From contig NC_014652.1 of the NCBI RefSeq assembly GCF_000166355.1, positions 2,082,928-2,146,927 on the forward strand: DNA of 64,000 nucleotides. The letters are read 5' to 3'. This document shows, piece after piece, positions 8,517 to 18,871 of this stretch (the first letter of the stretch is position 1; each line of letters starts with the position of its first letter). The notes beneath the pieces were generated by a model, which ran no database searches, was not told where the DNA came from, and saw only the letters and a list, made by a program, of their open reading frames with translations. The position numbers and the translations under genes are program-made. This DNA comes from Caldicellulosiruptor hydrothermalis 108 (GTDB lineage: Bacteria; Bacillota; Thermoanaerobacteria; Caldicellulosiruptorales; Caldicellulosiruptoraceae).

Positions 8517-9212
8517 ATGAATAGGACAATAGTAAAACTTTTTACCATTCTTGCGTTTTTGCTTGTACCTATGTATATCATAACTACTATTGTTAACAAC
8601 GTTAAGCTAAAAAATGAGGTTCAGCCTTCTTCTAACCGGCAATATTATATAACAGTTCCAGACAAAATTTCTGATAAGAGCTCACAACTTCCGGCTGTTG
8701 TGTACTCGAAGCCGTATGAAAGCCAACAGGTAAGTGAAAATCTTACCATCTCCGATGCCGTTTACACTCAAAAAGTTTCAGATTCTATATATATTGTAAG
8801 CAGTAAAAACTCAAATGGAACCACAACTCAGAAAATTTATTATAAAAACAAGGTTTCTACATCTGAAATGAAATATTACAATCCTGTCATAAGCTTTATC
8901 AAGTCTCAAATATTGATGTCAAATGTCTTTGAAAGAGGAATTTACGATGTGTACATTGAAAAGATTGACGTTGCATCAAAGTACATAAACGCTGCTGTTA
9001 TGTTTTACCCTTTAGAAAAGATTGAAAGTAGCAAAAATTCGCTAATTGATGGTGAAATGATTGTCCTTACAGTCTTTGTTGACAGAAACAAAAAACCAGA
9101 GGAATATTCACTCTTATCTGTGATAAAAGACCACAGCCCAAATGACTTTTTTAATGTGTTTTTAAAGTCGGTTTATAAATTTACTGTGATAAAGAAAGGA
9201 GAAGAGAATTAG
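8517..9212 (+). CDS. Membrane-anchored protein of unknown function
   Basis: I do not recognise this 231-residue protein. One N-terminal transmembrane helix (about residues 7-26, KLFTILAFLLVPMYIITTIV) precedes an extracytoplasmic domain of about 200 residues with no cysteines and many Ser, Lys and Tyr residues. A linker about 30-70 residues in is followed by beta-rich stretches (VYTQKVSDSIYIVSSKNSNG; IYDVYIEKIDVASKYINAAVMFYP). A good AGGAG ribosome site lies 8 bases before the ATG. It is nine bases upstream of the endonuclease III-like gene and shares its promoter. No function can be assigned. A DNA-repair role is unlikely given its location; the pairing may only be transcriptional. Confidence 0.8.
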   Translation: MNRTIVKLFTILAFLLVPMYIITTIVNNVKLKNEVQPSSNRQYYITVPDKISDKSSQLPAVVYSKPYESQQVSENLTISDAVYTQKVSDSIYIVSSKNSNGTTTQKIYYKNKVSTSEMKYYNPVISFIKSQILMSNVFERGIYDVYIEKIDVASKYINAAVMFYPLEKIESSKNSLIDGEMIVLTVFVDRNKKPEEYSLLSVIKDHSPNDFFNVFLKSVYKFTVIKKGEEN

Positions 9213-9221
9213 AAAAGCGCT

Positions 9222-9929
9222 ATGAAACAAGACATTACAAAATTAGCTTCCTCTAATGACATTTCGCAATTTCTTTACAATATTTATAACAAGCTTTATG
9301 AATTTTGGGGCCCTCAACACTGGTGGCCTGCTGAAACCAAATTTGAGATGGTAATAGGCGCTATCTTAGCTCAAAATATCTCTTGGAACTCCGTGGAAAA
9401 GGCTATTTGTAATCTAAAAAGAGCAAATATCCTGTCAATTGAAGGAATTTTACAGACTTCTGATGAAAAGTTGTCTGAATTAATCAAACCAGCAGGTTAT
9501 TATAACCAAAAAGCCAAAAGGTTGAAGGAATTTTGCAACTTTTTGAAAAGAGAATTTAACTCTGACTTAGAAAAATTGTTTGCTCTTGATATCTCAAGTT
9601 TGAGACAGGTTCTACTTTCTCAAAAAGGTATAGGATTTGAAACAGCTGATAGCATAATTTTGTACGGTGCTGAAAAACCCATCTTTGTGGTAGACAGTTA
9701 TACAAAAAGACTTTTTTATAGGCTGGGTTTAATAGAAAGCGAAAAAGCAAAATATGAAGATATACAAAACCTTGTTATGCAAAATCTTGAGTTAGATACA
9801 TATATTTTTAATGAGTTTCATGCTTTAATTGTAAAACATTGTAAGGAGAGATGTAAATCCAAAAAACCGATGTGCAAGAATTGTTGCTTAAGCGCTTTTT
9901 GCATTTATCTTTCCCATGGTCAAAACTAA
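9222..9929 (+). CDS. Endonuclease III-related HhH-GPD protein, [4Fe-4S], lysine-lacking
   Basis: This 235-residue base-excision-repair-like protein has the HhH-GPD fold: EMVIGAILAQNISWNSVEKA near residue 45, hairpin QKGIGFETADSIILYG near 128, and FVVDSYTKRLFYRLG containing the conserved catalytic Asp. The C-terminus carries C-X6-C-X2-C-X5-C (CKSKKPMCKNCCLSAFC), the endonuclease III iron-sulphur loop. Where Nth has GVGRKTA, this protein has GIGFETA, so the AP-lyase lysine is replaced by Glu. That predicts a monofunctional glycosylase or a different lesion, as in the 'endonuclease III-related' family (COG2231). It sits behind a membrane protein rather than repair genes. Confidence 0.85.
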   Translation: MKQDITKLASSNDISQFLYNIYNKLYEFWGPQHWWPAETKFEMVIGAILAQNISWNSVEKAICNLKRANILSIEGILQTSDEKLSELIKPAGYYNQKAKRLKEFCNFLKREFNSDLEKLFALDISSLRQVLLSQKGIGFETADSIILYGAEKPIFVVDSYTKRLFYRLGLIESEKAKYEDIQNLVMQNLELDTYIFNEFHALIVKHCKERCKSKKPMCKNCCLSAFCIYLSHGQN

Positions 9930-9957
9930 GAAAAGTTGAAAAGGGTTTATTTCTTTT

Positions 9958-9994
9958 AACCACCCTGCACTTACTTTTAAAGCGCAGGGTGGTT
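9958..9994. terminator. Convergent stem-loop between nth-like gene and pullulanase
   Basis: An 11-bp perfect stem (AACCACCCTGC at 9958-9968 with GCAGGGTGGTT at 9984-9994) sits between convergent genes. Neither strand has a clear T-run after it, so termination may be weak or act in both directions. Confidence 0.6.
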
Positions 9995-10011
9995 CAGAAA
10001 AACAGAAAAGT

Positions 10012-13000
10012 TTATTTATCAGCCCAATTTAGAACAGTATCATTTATGGTCATCTTGCCACTTCCATCATCTTTGACTGTAAGTTTCCTGTTTTCAATCT
10101 CTTCTTTGTTTGCACCTTTTTCAACCGTTGACCAGCTACCTCTTGTGTACTTGTACTCAAAAGTATCACCACTATTGAGTTTTAGAGTAACAGTGTATGT
10201 TCCATCTTGTGTTTTCACAAGTTCAATTGCACCATCTTTGTCGCCTGGATTCCAGTCAGCAAGCCCAGCTTTCCCAAACGAACCTGCCAGGTATATAACA
10301 TCGTCGTCTGTGCCGGCTGGAACTTTTACGTTGAATGTAACAGCCACATTACCTGTTCCATAGACTTTTGGTGTTAAAACAGACTGTGCTGTTTCAAGTG
10401 AAACTGGGTCTTTACCAACAACCTTCACAAGGCCCTGTGGGAATTCATCACTCTTGTACGCAACAAACATAGAAATTGGAGCAACTAAAGCCTTGCCTGA
10501 TACAAAGTTTGTAAGATTCTTAATTGGTGTTGTGCCAACCTCATCACCGTTTGCAACAACAACCCAGTTTCCTCCTGGTAATGTTATCTCTTGAACCTTC
10601 TTTGTTGAGTTATAAACAACAATGATGTCATTCCATGTATCTTTTGGATATGTGAGTCTAAATCCTAATGTTCCTTTTGGTGTTTGGATAAATGTAAGAT
10701 ATTTCTGTATGTCTTCTGCAGTTGTCATTCTGAAGGCTGGATGAGCTTTTCTTAGTGCAATCAGCCCCTGATAGTACTTGAAAGTATTGTTCCACTTTAC
10801 TTTCAAGTTCCAGTCATACTTGTTAATCTTGTCACCTGCATTGTATGAGTTGCTGTTCATAAACTTTGTCCTGTTGAACTCAACACCGCCATGTAAGAAT
10901 GGTACACCCTGTGCTGTCAAAACAATCGCATTTGCCAGCCTACCCATTTTATCTTTGATATAATCCGGTTCATTTGGAACACTCTTTTGAAGTTTATCCC
11001 ACAGAGTCAAATTGTCGTGGGCAGAAACATAGTTTATACACTCGTCAGGGTCTTTAGCAAAATCACCAAGCCCACCTTGAATGCCTCTTTTGAGGTCTTC
11101 AAGCCTAAATGAGTAGTTCCCCTGCATGAATCCCTTAGATTCATTGTCAAGGTTTCCTCTTATTGCCTCTCTTATTCTGTCATTGAAAAGTCCTATGTGA
11201 AGGCCTGCCTGATTAAATGAGCCTATTTCCATTCTAAGTGAGCTATCAAGCGGTGTTGAACCTGCAAGCCATCCCTCGCCATAGATAACTGCCGATGGAT
11301 TTATCTTTCTCACTGCTTCTTGAGCTTTTGCCATTGTAACTCTATCTATTGCTGCCATTAAGTCAAATCTAAAACCATCTATGTGATACTCTTTTGTAAG
11401 GTATGTCAAGGTATCAATTATAAACTTTCTTACCATCGGCTTTTCTGTTGCAATTTCATTGCCCACACCTGAGCCATTTGAGTAGTTACCGTCTTTGTCT
11501 TTTCTGTAGAAGTATCCTGGTACTACCTTGTCAAATATCGAAAATTTCGCATCGCCAATCTGGAATGTGTGATTAAAAACAACGTCTTGAATAATACCTA
11601 TGCCAGCCTTGTGCAGTGCCATGACCATTTGTTTGTACTCTTTTATTCTCGCAATTGTGTTTGGATTTGTGGCATAGGACCCTTCAACGTTTTGATATAA
11701 AACAGGATCATATCCCCAGTTATAGCCTTTATCAGGATTGGTCTCATCTACCGAACCAAAGTCATATGTTGGAAGCAAATGAACATGGGTTATTCCAAGT
11801 TCTTTCAAATGGTCAATACCTGTTTTTACGTCATTTGGTCCTTTTGTTCCCGTTTGAGTAAATCCTAAGTACTTGCCTCTAAACTCTGGCCTTACTCCAC
11901 TCGAAGCATCTATTGTAAAGTCTCTTACGTGCGTCTCATAAATTATTGCATCCTCTTGATTTTTTAGCGTCACAAAAGTATCTTTTTCCCAGCCAACAGG
12001 GTTTGTATCCTTGGGATCAAAGATTAAAGTCCTTTCAGAATTTGCAGATGTTGCTCTTGAATATGGGTCTGGCACAACATATTTTCTGATTGTATCGTCG
12101 GTTATAGAGTTAGAAGCATGCCAAACTTCATATTGGTAGTATTTACCTTTCAAATCTCCATTTATCTTAAGATACCATGTTCCGTTTACCGACTGCTGCA
12201 TTTCATACTCTTTGTATTTTGTAGTCTTATAATCGTCGTAGAGTCTCAATATAACTCCAATTGCTGTTGGAGCCCAAAGTCTGAACGCTGAATAAGCTTT
12301 TGTATATGTGCATCCTAAATCATTGCCTTTGTAGTAGTACTTTGGATTGTCTAAAATATTTCTTGCCTGTGCAACTGTTGGTTTGAAGCCATCTTTTGAC
12401 ACAACATAAGGAACTTGTGGTTCTAACTCATCTTCAGTTGTGATTTTAAAAGTGTCAACCTTTGTTATCTTCTCATTACCTGTATAAAGCTCTTCAATAA
12501 CCTTGTCATTTCCCATTCCATCTGGATACCACTTTGCAGATGTCCCATCCCATGAGGTGAACTTGAACTTAGCACCAATTACAACACCGTCTTTGCCAAG
12601 CTCTTTTACAAGTTCATAGTAACCTTTCTGTGCATTCCATGTCATTTTCCATGCAGGAAGTGGTTTGTACTTTCCTTCAGAAGAAGCCGTTCCGCCCCAG
12701 TCGTTCATAGTTCCAGAGACATATACCTCAAGCTTGCCAGATGTGTCTGTAAATTTAAAATCACCTGCACCAGGTTTTAATATAAATCTCACTTTTGTGC
12801 CGCCATCAATTAGCTCATACCCTGCATCCTCTGGTTTAAAATTCTTGTTTATCTTCGGCAAAACTGGTTCAACCTTTTTGATAGGAACTTCATCATAAAA
12901 AGCTGTCACTTTAAAACCTTGAGTTTTATTATTCGAAAGAATGTCTGCTTTCTTTGCAAGCCTTACAACGATCGTATTAAGACCATCAACAAAAGCTGTC

Positions 13001-13422
13001 ATTTTCGGAGTTTTCTGGGGCTGAGATGTATAGATTTGCTCTTCACCTTCTATCAGCCAAACCTCTTTTGAACCGCTGATTCCTGAGATGAACCTGTCAA
13101 CGGCAACATCTTTTGCTTCCCAGTTACCTTTTCTAACTATGATACCTACTTTTGTTACTTTCCCAGGAAGTTCAACTACTGCTTTTACTCCAAAGTCATC
13201 CTTGGAAGTAAACTCATAAGCTTTGCCTTCTGCACCAACTGGCTCAACAGGCCATATCCACAAATTCCAACCCTGATAGTCTTCATTGTACCTGTAGTAG
13301 TGAATGATGAGAGTTGTTTTTTCATCTGCCCCCAGAATAGAAATTGGAAAAATTAGAGTAGCAATAAATAGGACCACCATCAAAAGGCTTATAAAACGTT
13401 TGCTCTCAAAATATTTCACCAT
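10012..13422 (-). CDS. pulA: Secreted type I pullulanase (GH13) with starch-binding modules
   Basis: This 1136-residue secreted enzyme cleaves alpha-1,6 links of pullulan and branched starch. After the signal peptide (about 1-31), a CBM41-like module starts with [21 protein letters not shown]. Next come linking beta-domains, a CBM48-like region ([20 protein letters not shown]) and a GH13 barrel with the type I signature YNWGYDP. Catalytic blocks are [15 protein letters not shown] (nucleophile D687), YGEGWLAG (acid/base E716) and YVSAHDN (D803). The last 100 or so residues ([19 protein letters not shown]) resemble a CBM20-type starch-binding domain. There is no SLH, but the next gene upstream encodes an SLH protein, so surface association could be indirect. 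It has its own leader (13423-13680) behind a terminator. Confidence 0.93.
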   Translation of the reverse strand: MVKYFESKRFISLLMVVLFIATLIFPISILGADEKTTLIIHYYRYNEDYQGWNLWIWPVEPVGAEGKAYEFTSKDDFGVKAVVELPGKVTKVGIIVRKGNWEAKDVAVDRFISGISGSKEVWLIEGEEQIYTSQPQKTPKMTAFVDGLNTIVVRLAKKADILSNNKTQGFKVTAFYDEVPIKKVEPVLPKINKNFKPEDAGYELIDGGTKVRFILKPGAGDFKFTDTSGKLEVYVSGTMNDWGGTASSEGKYKPLPAWKMTWNAQKGYYELVKELGKDGVVIGAKFKFTSWDGTSAKWYPDGMGNDKVIEELYTGNEKITKVDTFKITTEDELEPQVPYVVSKDGFKPTVAQARNILDNPKYYYKGNDLGCTYTKAYSAFRLWAPTAIGVILRLYDDYKTTKYKEYEMQQSVNGTWYLKINGDLKGKYYQYEVWHASNSITDDTIRKYVVPDPYSRATSANSERTLIFDPKDTNPVGWEKDTFVTLKNQEDAIIYETHVRDFTIDASSGVRPEFRGKYLGFTQTGTKGPNDVKTGIDHLKELGITHVHLLPTYDFGSVDETNPDKGYNWGYDPVLYQNVEGSYATNPNTIARIKEYKQMVMALHKAGIGIIQDVVFNHTFQIGDAKFSIFDKVVPGYFYRKDKDGNYSNGSGVGNEIATEKPMVRKFIIDTLTYLTKEYHIDGFRFDLMAAIDRVTMAKAQEAVRKINPSAVIYGEGWLAGSTPLDSSLRMEIGSFNQAGLHIGLFNDRIREAIRGNLDNESKGFMQGNYSFRLEDLKRGIQGGLGDFAKDPDECINYVSAHDNLTLWDKLQKSVPNEPDYIKDKMGRLANAIVLTAQGVPFLHGGVEFNRTKFMNSNSYNAGDKINKYDWNLKVKWNNTFKYYQGLIALRKAHPAFRMTTAEDIQKYLTFIQTPKGTLGFRLTYPKDTWNDIIVVYNSTKKVQEITLPGGNWVVVANGDEVGTTPIKNLTNFVSGKALVAPISMFVAYKSDEFPQGLVKVVGKDPVSLETAQSVLTPKVYGTGNVAVTFNVKVPAGTDDDVIYLAGSFGKAGLADWNPGDKDGAIELVKTQDGTYTVTLKLNSGDTFEYKYTRGSWSTVEKGANKEEIENRKLTVKDDGSGKMTINDTVLNWADK

Positions 13423-13607
13423 CTTTCTTACCTCCTAGTTAATTTAATTAGTTTTTTTGAAACAACGCAACAAATAATAAACCCGAAACTCTAAAATGTC
13501 TTTTATGAATGCAAAGGTTTGCCTTAACTTTGTAATGATTATATATCTTTTTATTAAAATTGTCAATATGCTGCAATTTGAATAAATTAAAGACTTGAAT
13601 TTATGAA

Positions 13608-13650
13608 AAGTAAATAAAAATAGCAGCCTCCACACACTGTGAAGACTGCC
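13608..13650 (-). terminator. Terminator after the SLH protein gene
   Basis: A stem of 12 pairs with two G-U pairs (13623-13634 with 13638-13649) is followed on the minus strand by TATTTTTATTT. It separates the SLH gene from the pullulanase leader. Confidence 0.8.
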
Positions 13651-13678
13651 GTATAGAAAAGTTGTAAAGTTTATTTTT

Positions 13679-15322
13679 TTATTCCCATTTGAAAAATATC
13701 CTGAACAAAAGCTGAGCTGCTTCTGCACGAGTTGCAAACTTTCGCGGCAGTATTTGACTTTTATCATTTCCTTTTATTAAATCATTTGCAACCAACACGG
13801 AAATGCTATCTTGAGCATACGAAGATATATCAGATGAATCAGAAAATTTAGTTGCAAGGTTACTTTTTGTTTTTACCATCGGTTTGTTTGCAACCTCTAA
13901 TGCTCTTTGTACAAGTACCATCATATCTTGCCTTGTTATATAATCTTCTGGTTTAAATTTATTTGCATAACCTTTTGCAATGCCAAGTACTTTTGCAATT
14001 GCAACTTCACGCCAGTAAATGCTATCCTTTTTCACATCTTCAAAGTTCGAAGAATACTGAACATCAAAACCAAAAGTATTTACCAGCCACTTGACAAACT
14101 CTCCACGCTTTATATATTCTTGAGGTCTAAAACTATTTTGGTCAATACCACTTATAATATTTCTTGCAGCCAGGGAAGACACAGCTTTTTCAGCCCACGA
14201 ATAATTCTTCAAATCGTCAAATTTTCTGGTAACATACCCTATTGCAAACTTGCTAAAGCTTTTCACGCTTGCAACAACATATTTCGATGTCCTTACATAT
14301 TTACTATTTGATAAAATCTCTACTTCCCCGTCCTCTTTTATATGCAGCAATACCAAGTTTTCAATACCGCTTAGCTCATCTACTCCAGGAGTATAAGCAA
14401 TAGATATTTTTATGGAATTTGTAGGGCTTCCAACATTTACCTTTTTTAAATCTTGATGAAGCTCAACTTCATATATTGGTCTTTTCCCAACTGCCGTGCG
14501 AAGCTCTGAAGGTATATTAGAATTTTCTACTTTCTTTATAAATATCTCAATTTGCTTGTTATTGTCTATGCTCTTTCCCTTTAATAAGTCAGTTGGAAGT
14601 TTTAAGCTTAATTCATTTGTATTAACTAAAACTTCTTTTACATCAAAAGAGGCTGTAAATATTTTTGATGGAAGCGCAATATTGTACTGTATTAAAGGCT
14701 TGTTGCTTTTTAGATCCAATATTAAAGTTTTGTCTTTCGACACCTGCTTCTGCAGTGCTTTTTGTGCTAAAGACTCATCTATTCTAACGTCTAATCTTCC
14801 CTCTGACAGCTGAAATATTTTGGGCTTAATTATTCCATTATTATCAATCGTAATTTCAGGCAAAACCTCTTTATCACTTTGTTTAATATCTTCCTTTTGA
14901 GATGATTGACTACCTATCTGCCTTTCAGCTTCTTTAAACTCAGGGGTTAAAATCTCAAAGGATGAAGAAGACAAAGATGGCTGTTTCCTTATTACATTGA
15001 AAGTTTTTATATCCACAATAGACCCTCTACCTGCTACAATCGTGTAAGTACCCTCAGGCGAGTCTGCTGGTAAAGTAACTTTGTCATTGAAGTTTTTTCC
15101 CTTGAGTGTATTTATATAAAGCATGGTAGAATTTGGTCTCAATACTTTGATAACAATCTCATCAAACACTGTTTGCCCAGAAATTATAACGTCTTCACCT
15201 GGACTTTTATCAGGTATGGAATTTAAAATAACTTCCTGGGCAGAAAATCCCACAGATAATAAGGAGAATAAAAACACAAAAACAATCAATATACTTGAAA
15301 CTATCTTTGTTCTTTCCTTCAT
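13679..15322 (-). CDS. S-layer homology (SLH) protein with N-terminal adhesion-like domain
   Basis: This 547-residue secreted protein has a signal peptide (about 1-28, ending VGFSAQE) and an Ig-like domain (SPEGTYTIVAGRGSIVDIKTF, about 30-115). A low-complexity linker and a beta-rich middle domain follow (about 150-350, VASVKSFSKFAIGYVTRKF). Three SLH repeats form the C-terminus: WAEKAVSSLAARNIISG, YWREVAIAKVLGIAKGY and YAQDSISVLVANDLIKG, each followed by the RGEF/RQDM/RAEA-type signature. SLH triplets bind pyruvylated cell-wall polymer. No catalytic domain is recognised. It may bind substrate or present another protein at the surface. Its location between pullulanase and galactanase suggests a carbohydrate-related role, which is inference. 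Confidence 0.88.
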   Translation of the reverse strand: MKERTKIVSSILIVFVFLFSLLSVGFSAQEVILNSIPDKSPGEDVIISGQTVFDEIVIKVLRPNSTMLYINTLKGKNFNDKVTLPADSPEGTYTIVAGRGSIVDIKTFNVIRKQPSLSSSSFEILTPEFKEAERQIGSQSSQKEDIKQSDKEVLPEITIDNNGIIKPKIFQLSEGRLDVRIDESLAQKALQKQVSKDKTLILDLKSNKPLIQYNIALPSKIFTASFDVKEVLVNTNELSLKLPTDLLKGKSIDNNKQIEIFIKKVENSNIPSELRTAVGKRPIYEVELHQDLKKVNVGSPTNSIKISIAYTPGVDELSGIENLVLLHIKEDGEVEILSNSKYVRTSKYVVASVKSFSKFAIGYVTRKFDDLKNYSWAEKAVSSLAARNIISGIDQNSFRPQEYIKRGEFVKWLVNTFGFDVQYSSNFEDVKKDSIYWREVAIAKVLGIAKGYANKFKPEDYITRQDMMVLVQRALEVANKPMVKTKSNLATKFSDSSDISSYAQDSISVLVANDLIKGNDKSQILPRKFATRAEAAQLLFRIFFKWE

Positions 15323-15372
15323 TATTAAAATCCTCCTTTTGGGTTTATAGCCTTATAAAACCTTTATAATCT

Positions 15373-15403
15373 GCCCGGCAACCACTAAAAATAGTTGCCG
15401 GGC
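15373..15403 (-). terminator. GC-rich stem-loop after the galactanase gene
   Basis: A perfect 10-bp stem (GCCCGGCAAC at 15373-15382, GTTGCCGGGC at 15394-15403) lies 10 bases past the GH53 stop. The minus-strand tail AGATTATAAA is not a classical T-run, so read-through into the SLH gene is possible. Confidence 0.65.
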
Positions 15404-15412
15404 ATTTATTAT

Positions 15413-18400
15413 TCATCTAAGTTCAACAGGCTCAGCAAGACTATTTGGAGTAGTACGGCTTGCGTCAAACTTGTCAAATACAAATACTTTTATCCTGTAA
15501 TCAGAACTAAGATAATCATTTACATTAAAGTATGCCTTGAAATCTTCAGCATCTATTATATCTTTTTCAACAGCAACAATTGAAACAGGAGTTGTCCCTT
15601 TAAGTAGCTCAAATACAATGGCCTCTTTCCCCTCATGTTGGATACCTTCTGATTGTTTCACTGTAACACTCGCAACAATTCCTTTATCCTTTTGCAGATT
15701 TGCATTTAAAATTTTAAATTCACTGTCAGCAACCTTGAAAAATTCAACATCGTCAAGGTTGCACCATGTACCTCCTGCATTCTCTGAATCTGAATAAAGC
15801 CCTATTGTAACGCGTCCGGTCGTAACTTTTATGTTTGCAATTACCATGCTGTGCCACTCAGCAACCCATGTAGTTGGCATATTTATTCTCAATTCTTCTC
15901 CACCATAGTCTTTTACAAACAGGTAGTTAGCATTCTGACCGCCTCCTCCATTTGCAAAGGCTCTGAAAATGTAGATACCATTTGGTATATTTTCTATTGC
16001 CTGATATGTCACCACTTTGTAAGGCTTGTCACTCCAGTGAGTAAGCTGCGTTCCTCCAGAATGCCCTCCACTTTCAGTTTTGACTGCATTTGTATTTCCT
16101 TCGCTTACCCAATACTTTAGTCCTTCTTCAAAACTGTAATTTTTTACAATGTTTTTGCTGTTGATAACCTTGACTTTGGCATATGCTTTTAGAGTTGTGC
16201 CTTTTACAACACCTGTAACAGTAAATTCACCAATCGCTGAGTATTTACTCTCATCAATAGCTTCCCATGTAACATTTGCCTCAGAGGATGTATCATCATC
16301 ATAAACCACCATGACAGTTGGCGGAAGCTGAGGCTTTTGTCCTACCTCTGTTGTAATATCTAATCTTTGAACACTCACTATATTCTTTTCGATATCTGGG
16401 TCCTGGCGATAGAACAGAACATCGTCTATTGCACACCAAAAACCTGAATCAGCAGCAATTTCAAATGAAATTGTGCACTTTCCTGTTGTCACATTAATAT
16501 CATTTATTTCAGCAGGTGTCCAAGCATCCCATGAAGCTGATTGTGGAATCTGTATTCTTATCTCCTGCCCCCCGTAGTCTTTTATCACAAGATCACGTTT
16601 TTGAGCACTTCCAGTGTTAACAAACCATGCTTTAAATGTATACTTGCCTTGCCCTAAGCCTGTAATTGTCTGAGATATTACAAGATTGTATGGCGATCCA
16701 TACCAAATATTTAATTTCTTGTTTCCAGAGCGGACAGGAGCGCTGCTGTTTGCATTCGCTGCTCCAGTCTGCCCCTCTATATTCCAACCAGTTAAATCCT
16801 CTTCAAATCCAGAATTTTGTATTAGATTAGCTACTTTTACTTTTGCAACAGGTGTAACCTCACTTCCTTCAACATGACCGTAAACTTCAAAGCTACCAGC
16901 TTGAGCATATTTTGACGGGTCAACGCTATCCCATACCACATCAACCTCTTTTGTAAGACCATTGCTCAAAATGGCTGTGATTTTAACAGGAAGTTTTGGC
17001 ATCTCACCTGGAGCTGTTCCAACAACAACTGGTTTATAATCTACAATCATGATGTTATTGAGCATTTTGAATACATACAGAGAATCCAAAGCATTTCCAT
17101 TAAAATCAAACATAGCTTGGTTATCCCATCCATTTCCCTCACCTGTCTTCCAGCCAGCACCTTCAACAGGTATCCAATCTGGCTCCCAATAGAATATGCC
17201 AAGTCCTTTGCCACCTGGAACTTGTGCTACAGCGTTTGCAATGTTTCTAATAACCAGTGCTTGATTTTGGACTGATGGCTCATACCCGGCTGTTGCAGCT
17301 TCACTTGTGCCAAAGATATTATTCAGTCCATCTCCATTTTCTAAAGTGTACGCATATGCTGTTTCTGCAATAACTACCTCTTTGTTATATCTTTTGCTAA
17401 TATCATTCATATTGTAGATTAAATCACTAAGCTTTCCATGCCAGTATGGGTAATATGAAAGTCCAATTACATCAAACTCAACACCGCGCTGGGTCAAATT
17501 GTCAAATACTCTTCTGTATAGTTCATTGTCCCCTCCGTTAGCAAGGTGAATCATAATCTTCACCTGATTATCAGGACCAGCTGCATCTTTTACACCTCTA
17601 ATCCCTGCCTTTAGAAGCTCTGCAAAATTGTCATATCCTCCAGCATCTTCGCCCCATGTTTTTCCGTCCGGCCAGAGCATACCGCCATTAACCTCATTTC
17701 CAACCTGAACCATGTCAGGAAGTGCACCTTGATCTTTGTACATTTTTATGACGTCATAAGTATACTGGTAAACTGCCTGTTTTAGTTCATCAAATGAAAG
17801 ATTTGCCCATGCTTTCGGTTTGTCTTGTTTTCCTGGGTCTGCCCAAAAGTCACTATAATGAAAATCAAGTAATAGTTTCATACCTAAAGCCTTTGCCCTT
17901 TTTGCAATCACAAGCATATTCTCCGCACTGCAATTTCCACCTCCCAATGGATTACCATTGACATCTTTTGGGTCATTCCATATTCTAAGCCTTATCCAGT
18001 TAACTCCAAAATATTTCAAAATCTCAAGTGCATCCATCTGGACTCCGTTCAAATAGAACTTACCGCCACAATCTTCTATTTGTTTTAGCATTGACACATC
18101 TGCGCCCTTTATGAAAGTATCATCAACCATTTTGTATACCTTGAACTCCTTTATTGAAGCTGGCTGATTGTTTGGTGTTGAGGTGATTGTGACACGGATA
18201 TATCTTATCCCTGAGGCAGGTGGTATGAACTTGTTATACTGCGTTTGTGAAGTGTCAGTATTGTTTGATTTGTCTACTAATACTGTCCACCTATTGTCAT
18301 CTATTGAATATTCAATTTTATACTGATAGCTCCCATTACCATTAAAAACTATTTCGGTTGCAAAGAGATTTGCATAAACATCTCCCAAATCAATCTTCAG

Positions 18401-18661
18401 CCAATGAATGCCTGCATCCTGTGCACTCCAAAAAGTAGTCTCATCACCGTCATTTGCAAGGGTTGCCTGATTTGTTGGGGCTTCACTGTCAGAAAAAATA
18501 TTTTTGCCTACAGCTATATTAGGACCAATTGGGTCAACTTTTATCCCAATTTGCTTCTTTACCTGAGCTGAATTCTGTGCAAAGACCTTGGTTGGCAACA
18601 AAGGAAAAGCAAAAGAAATGACAAAAATGAGCAATACAAAAATGGCAAACACTCTTTTCAT
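15413..18661 (-). CDS. Secreted arabinogalactan endo-beta-1,4-galactanase (GH53) with CBMs
   Basis: This secreted enzyme of 1082 residues degrades beta-1,4-galactan side chains of pectin. I chose ATG at 18661: it has AAAGGGGTGG upstream and yields a clean signal peptide (MKRVFAIFVLLIFVISFAF). An upstream in-frame start at 18724 would add 21 non-signal residues. Domains in order are an F5/8-type (CBM32-like) module (about 45-180), a GH53 barrel (about 185-540), then two repeats each of an Ig-like fold (LSNGLTKEVDVVWDSVDPSKY) and a CBM61-like beta-sandwich (LIQNSGFEEDLTGW; IVKNYSFEEGLKYW). Catalytic residues are acid/base E323 (VQVGNEVNGG) and nucleophile E433 (VVIAETAYAY). It lies downstream of a YesMN-controlled importer, forming a galactan-use module. 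Confidence 0.93.
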   Translation of the reverse strand: MKRVFAIFVLLIFVISFAFPLLPTKVFAQNSAQVKKQIGIKVDPIGPNIAVGKNIFSDSEAPTNQATLANDGDETTFWSAQDAGIHWLKIDLGDVYANLFATEIVFNGNGSYQYKIEYSIDDNRWTVLVDKSNNTDTSQTQYNKFIPPASGIRYIRVTITSTPNNQPASIKEFKVYKMVDDTFIKGADVSMLKQIEDCGGKFYLNGVQMDALEILKYFGVNWIRLRIWNDPKDVNGNPLGGGNCSAENMLVIAKRAKALGMKLLLDFHYSDFWADPGKQDKPKAWANLSFDELKQAVYQYTYDVIKMYKDQGALPDMVQVGNEVNGGMLWPDGKTWGEDAGGYDNFAELLKAGIRGVKDAAGPDNQVKIMIHLANGGDNELYRRVFDNLTQRGVEFDVIGLSYYPYWHGKLSDLIYNMNDISKRYNKEVVIAETAYAYTLENGDGLNNIFGTSEAATAGYEPSVQNQALVIRNIANAVAQVPGGKGLGIFYWEPDWIPVEGAGWKTGEGNGWDNQAMFDFNGNALDSLYVFKMLNNIMIVDYKPVVVGTAPGEMPKLPVKITAILSNGLTKEVDVVWDSVDPSKYAQAGSFEVYGHVEGSEVTPVAKVKVANLIQNSGFEEDLTGWNIEGQTGAANANSSAPVRSGNKKLNIWYGSPYNLVISQTITGLGQGKYTFKAWFVNTGSAQKRDLVIKDYGGQEIRIQIPQSASWDAWTPAEINDINVTTGKCTISFEIAADSGFWCAIDDVLFYRQDPDIEKNIVSVQRLDITTEVGQKPQLPPTVMVVYDDDTSSEANVTWEAIDESKYSAIGEFTVTGVVKGTTLKAYAKVKVINSKNIVKNYSFEEGLKYWVSEGNTNAVKTESGGHSGGTQLTHWSDKPYKVVTYQAIENIPNGIYIFRAFANGGGGQNANYLFVKDYGGEELRINMPTTWVAEWHSMVIANIKVTTGRVTIGLYSDSENAGGTWCNLDDVEFFKVADSEFKILNANLQKDKGIVASVTVKQSEGIQHEGKEAIVFELLKGTTPVSIVAVEKDIIDAEDFKAYFNVNDYLSSDYRIKVFVFDKFDASRTTPNSLAEPVELR

Positions 18662-18795
18662 TTTTTGTTCCACCCCTTTATTGTTGTTTAAAAGCAGGCA
18701 AGAACTTGCCTCAAAAATTTGCATTTCACAATAAGCTACTCTATAATTTAATTTATAAAACTCCTTTATGCTCTATTTTCTAACTAAATTAGGGT

Positions 18796-18843
18796 AGAGG
18801 CTACCAGCAAAGCACCACACTTTTCAGAGCACTGGTAGCCTCT
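18796..18843 (-). terminator. Stem-loop between binding protein and galactanase genes
   Basis: A 12-bp perfect stem (18796-18807 AGAGGCTACCAG with 18832-18843) has a 24-base loop and no T-run on the minus strand. It likely marks a processed 3' end of the binding-protein message, with partial read-through to GH53. Confidence 0.7.
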
Positions 18844-18871
18844 TTCTTTTTCAAAAAACTATTTTATAAAC

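Noticed and set aside
9958-9994. Strong Rho-independent terminator
   Set aside because: The stem is excellent but neither strand carries a T-run after it, so it is kept only as a weak convergent stem-loop.
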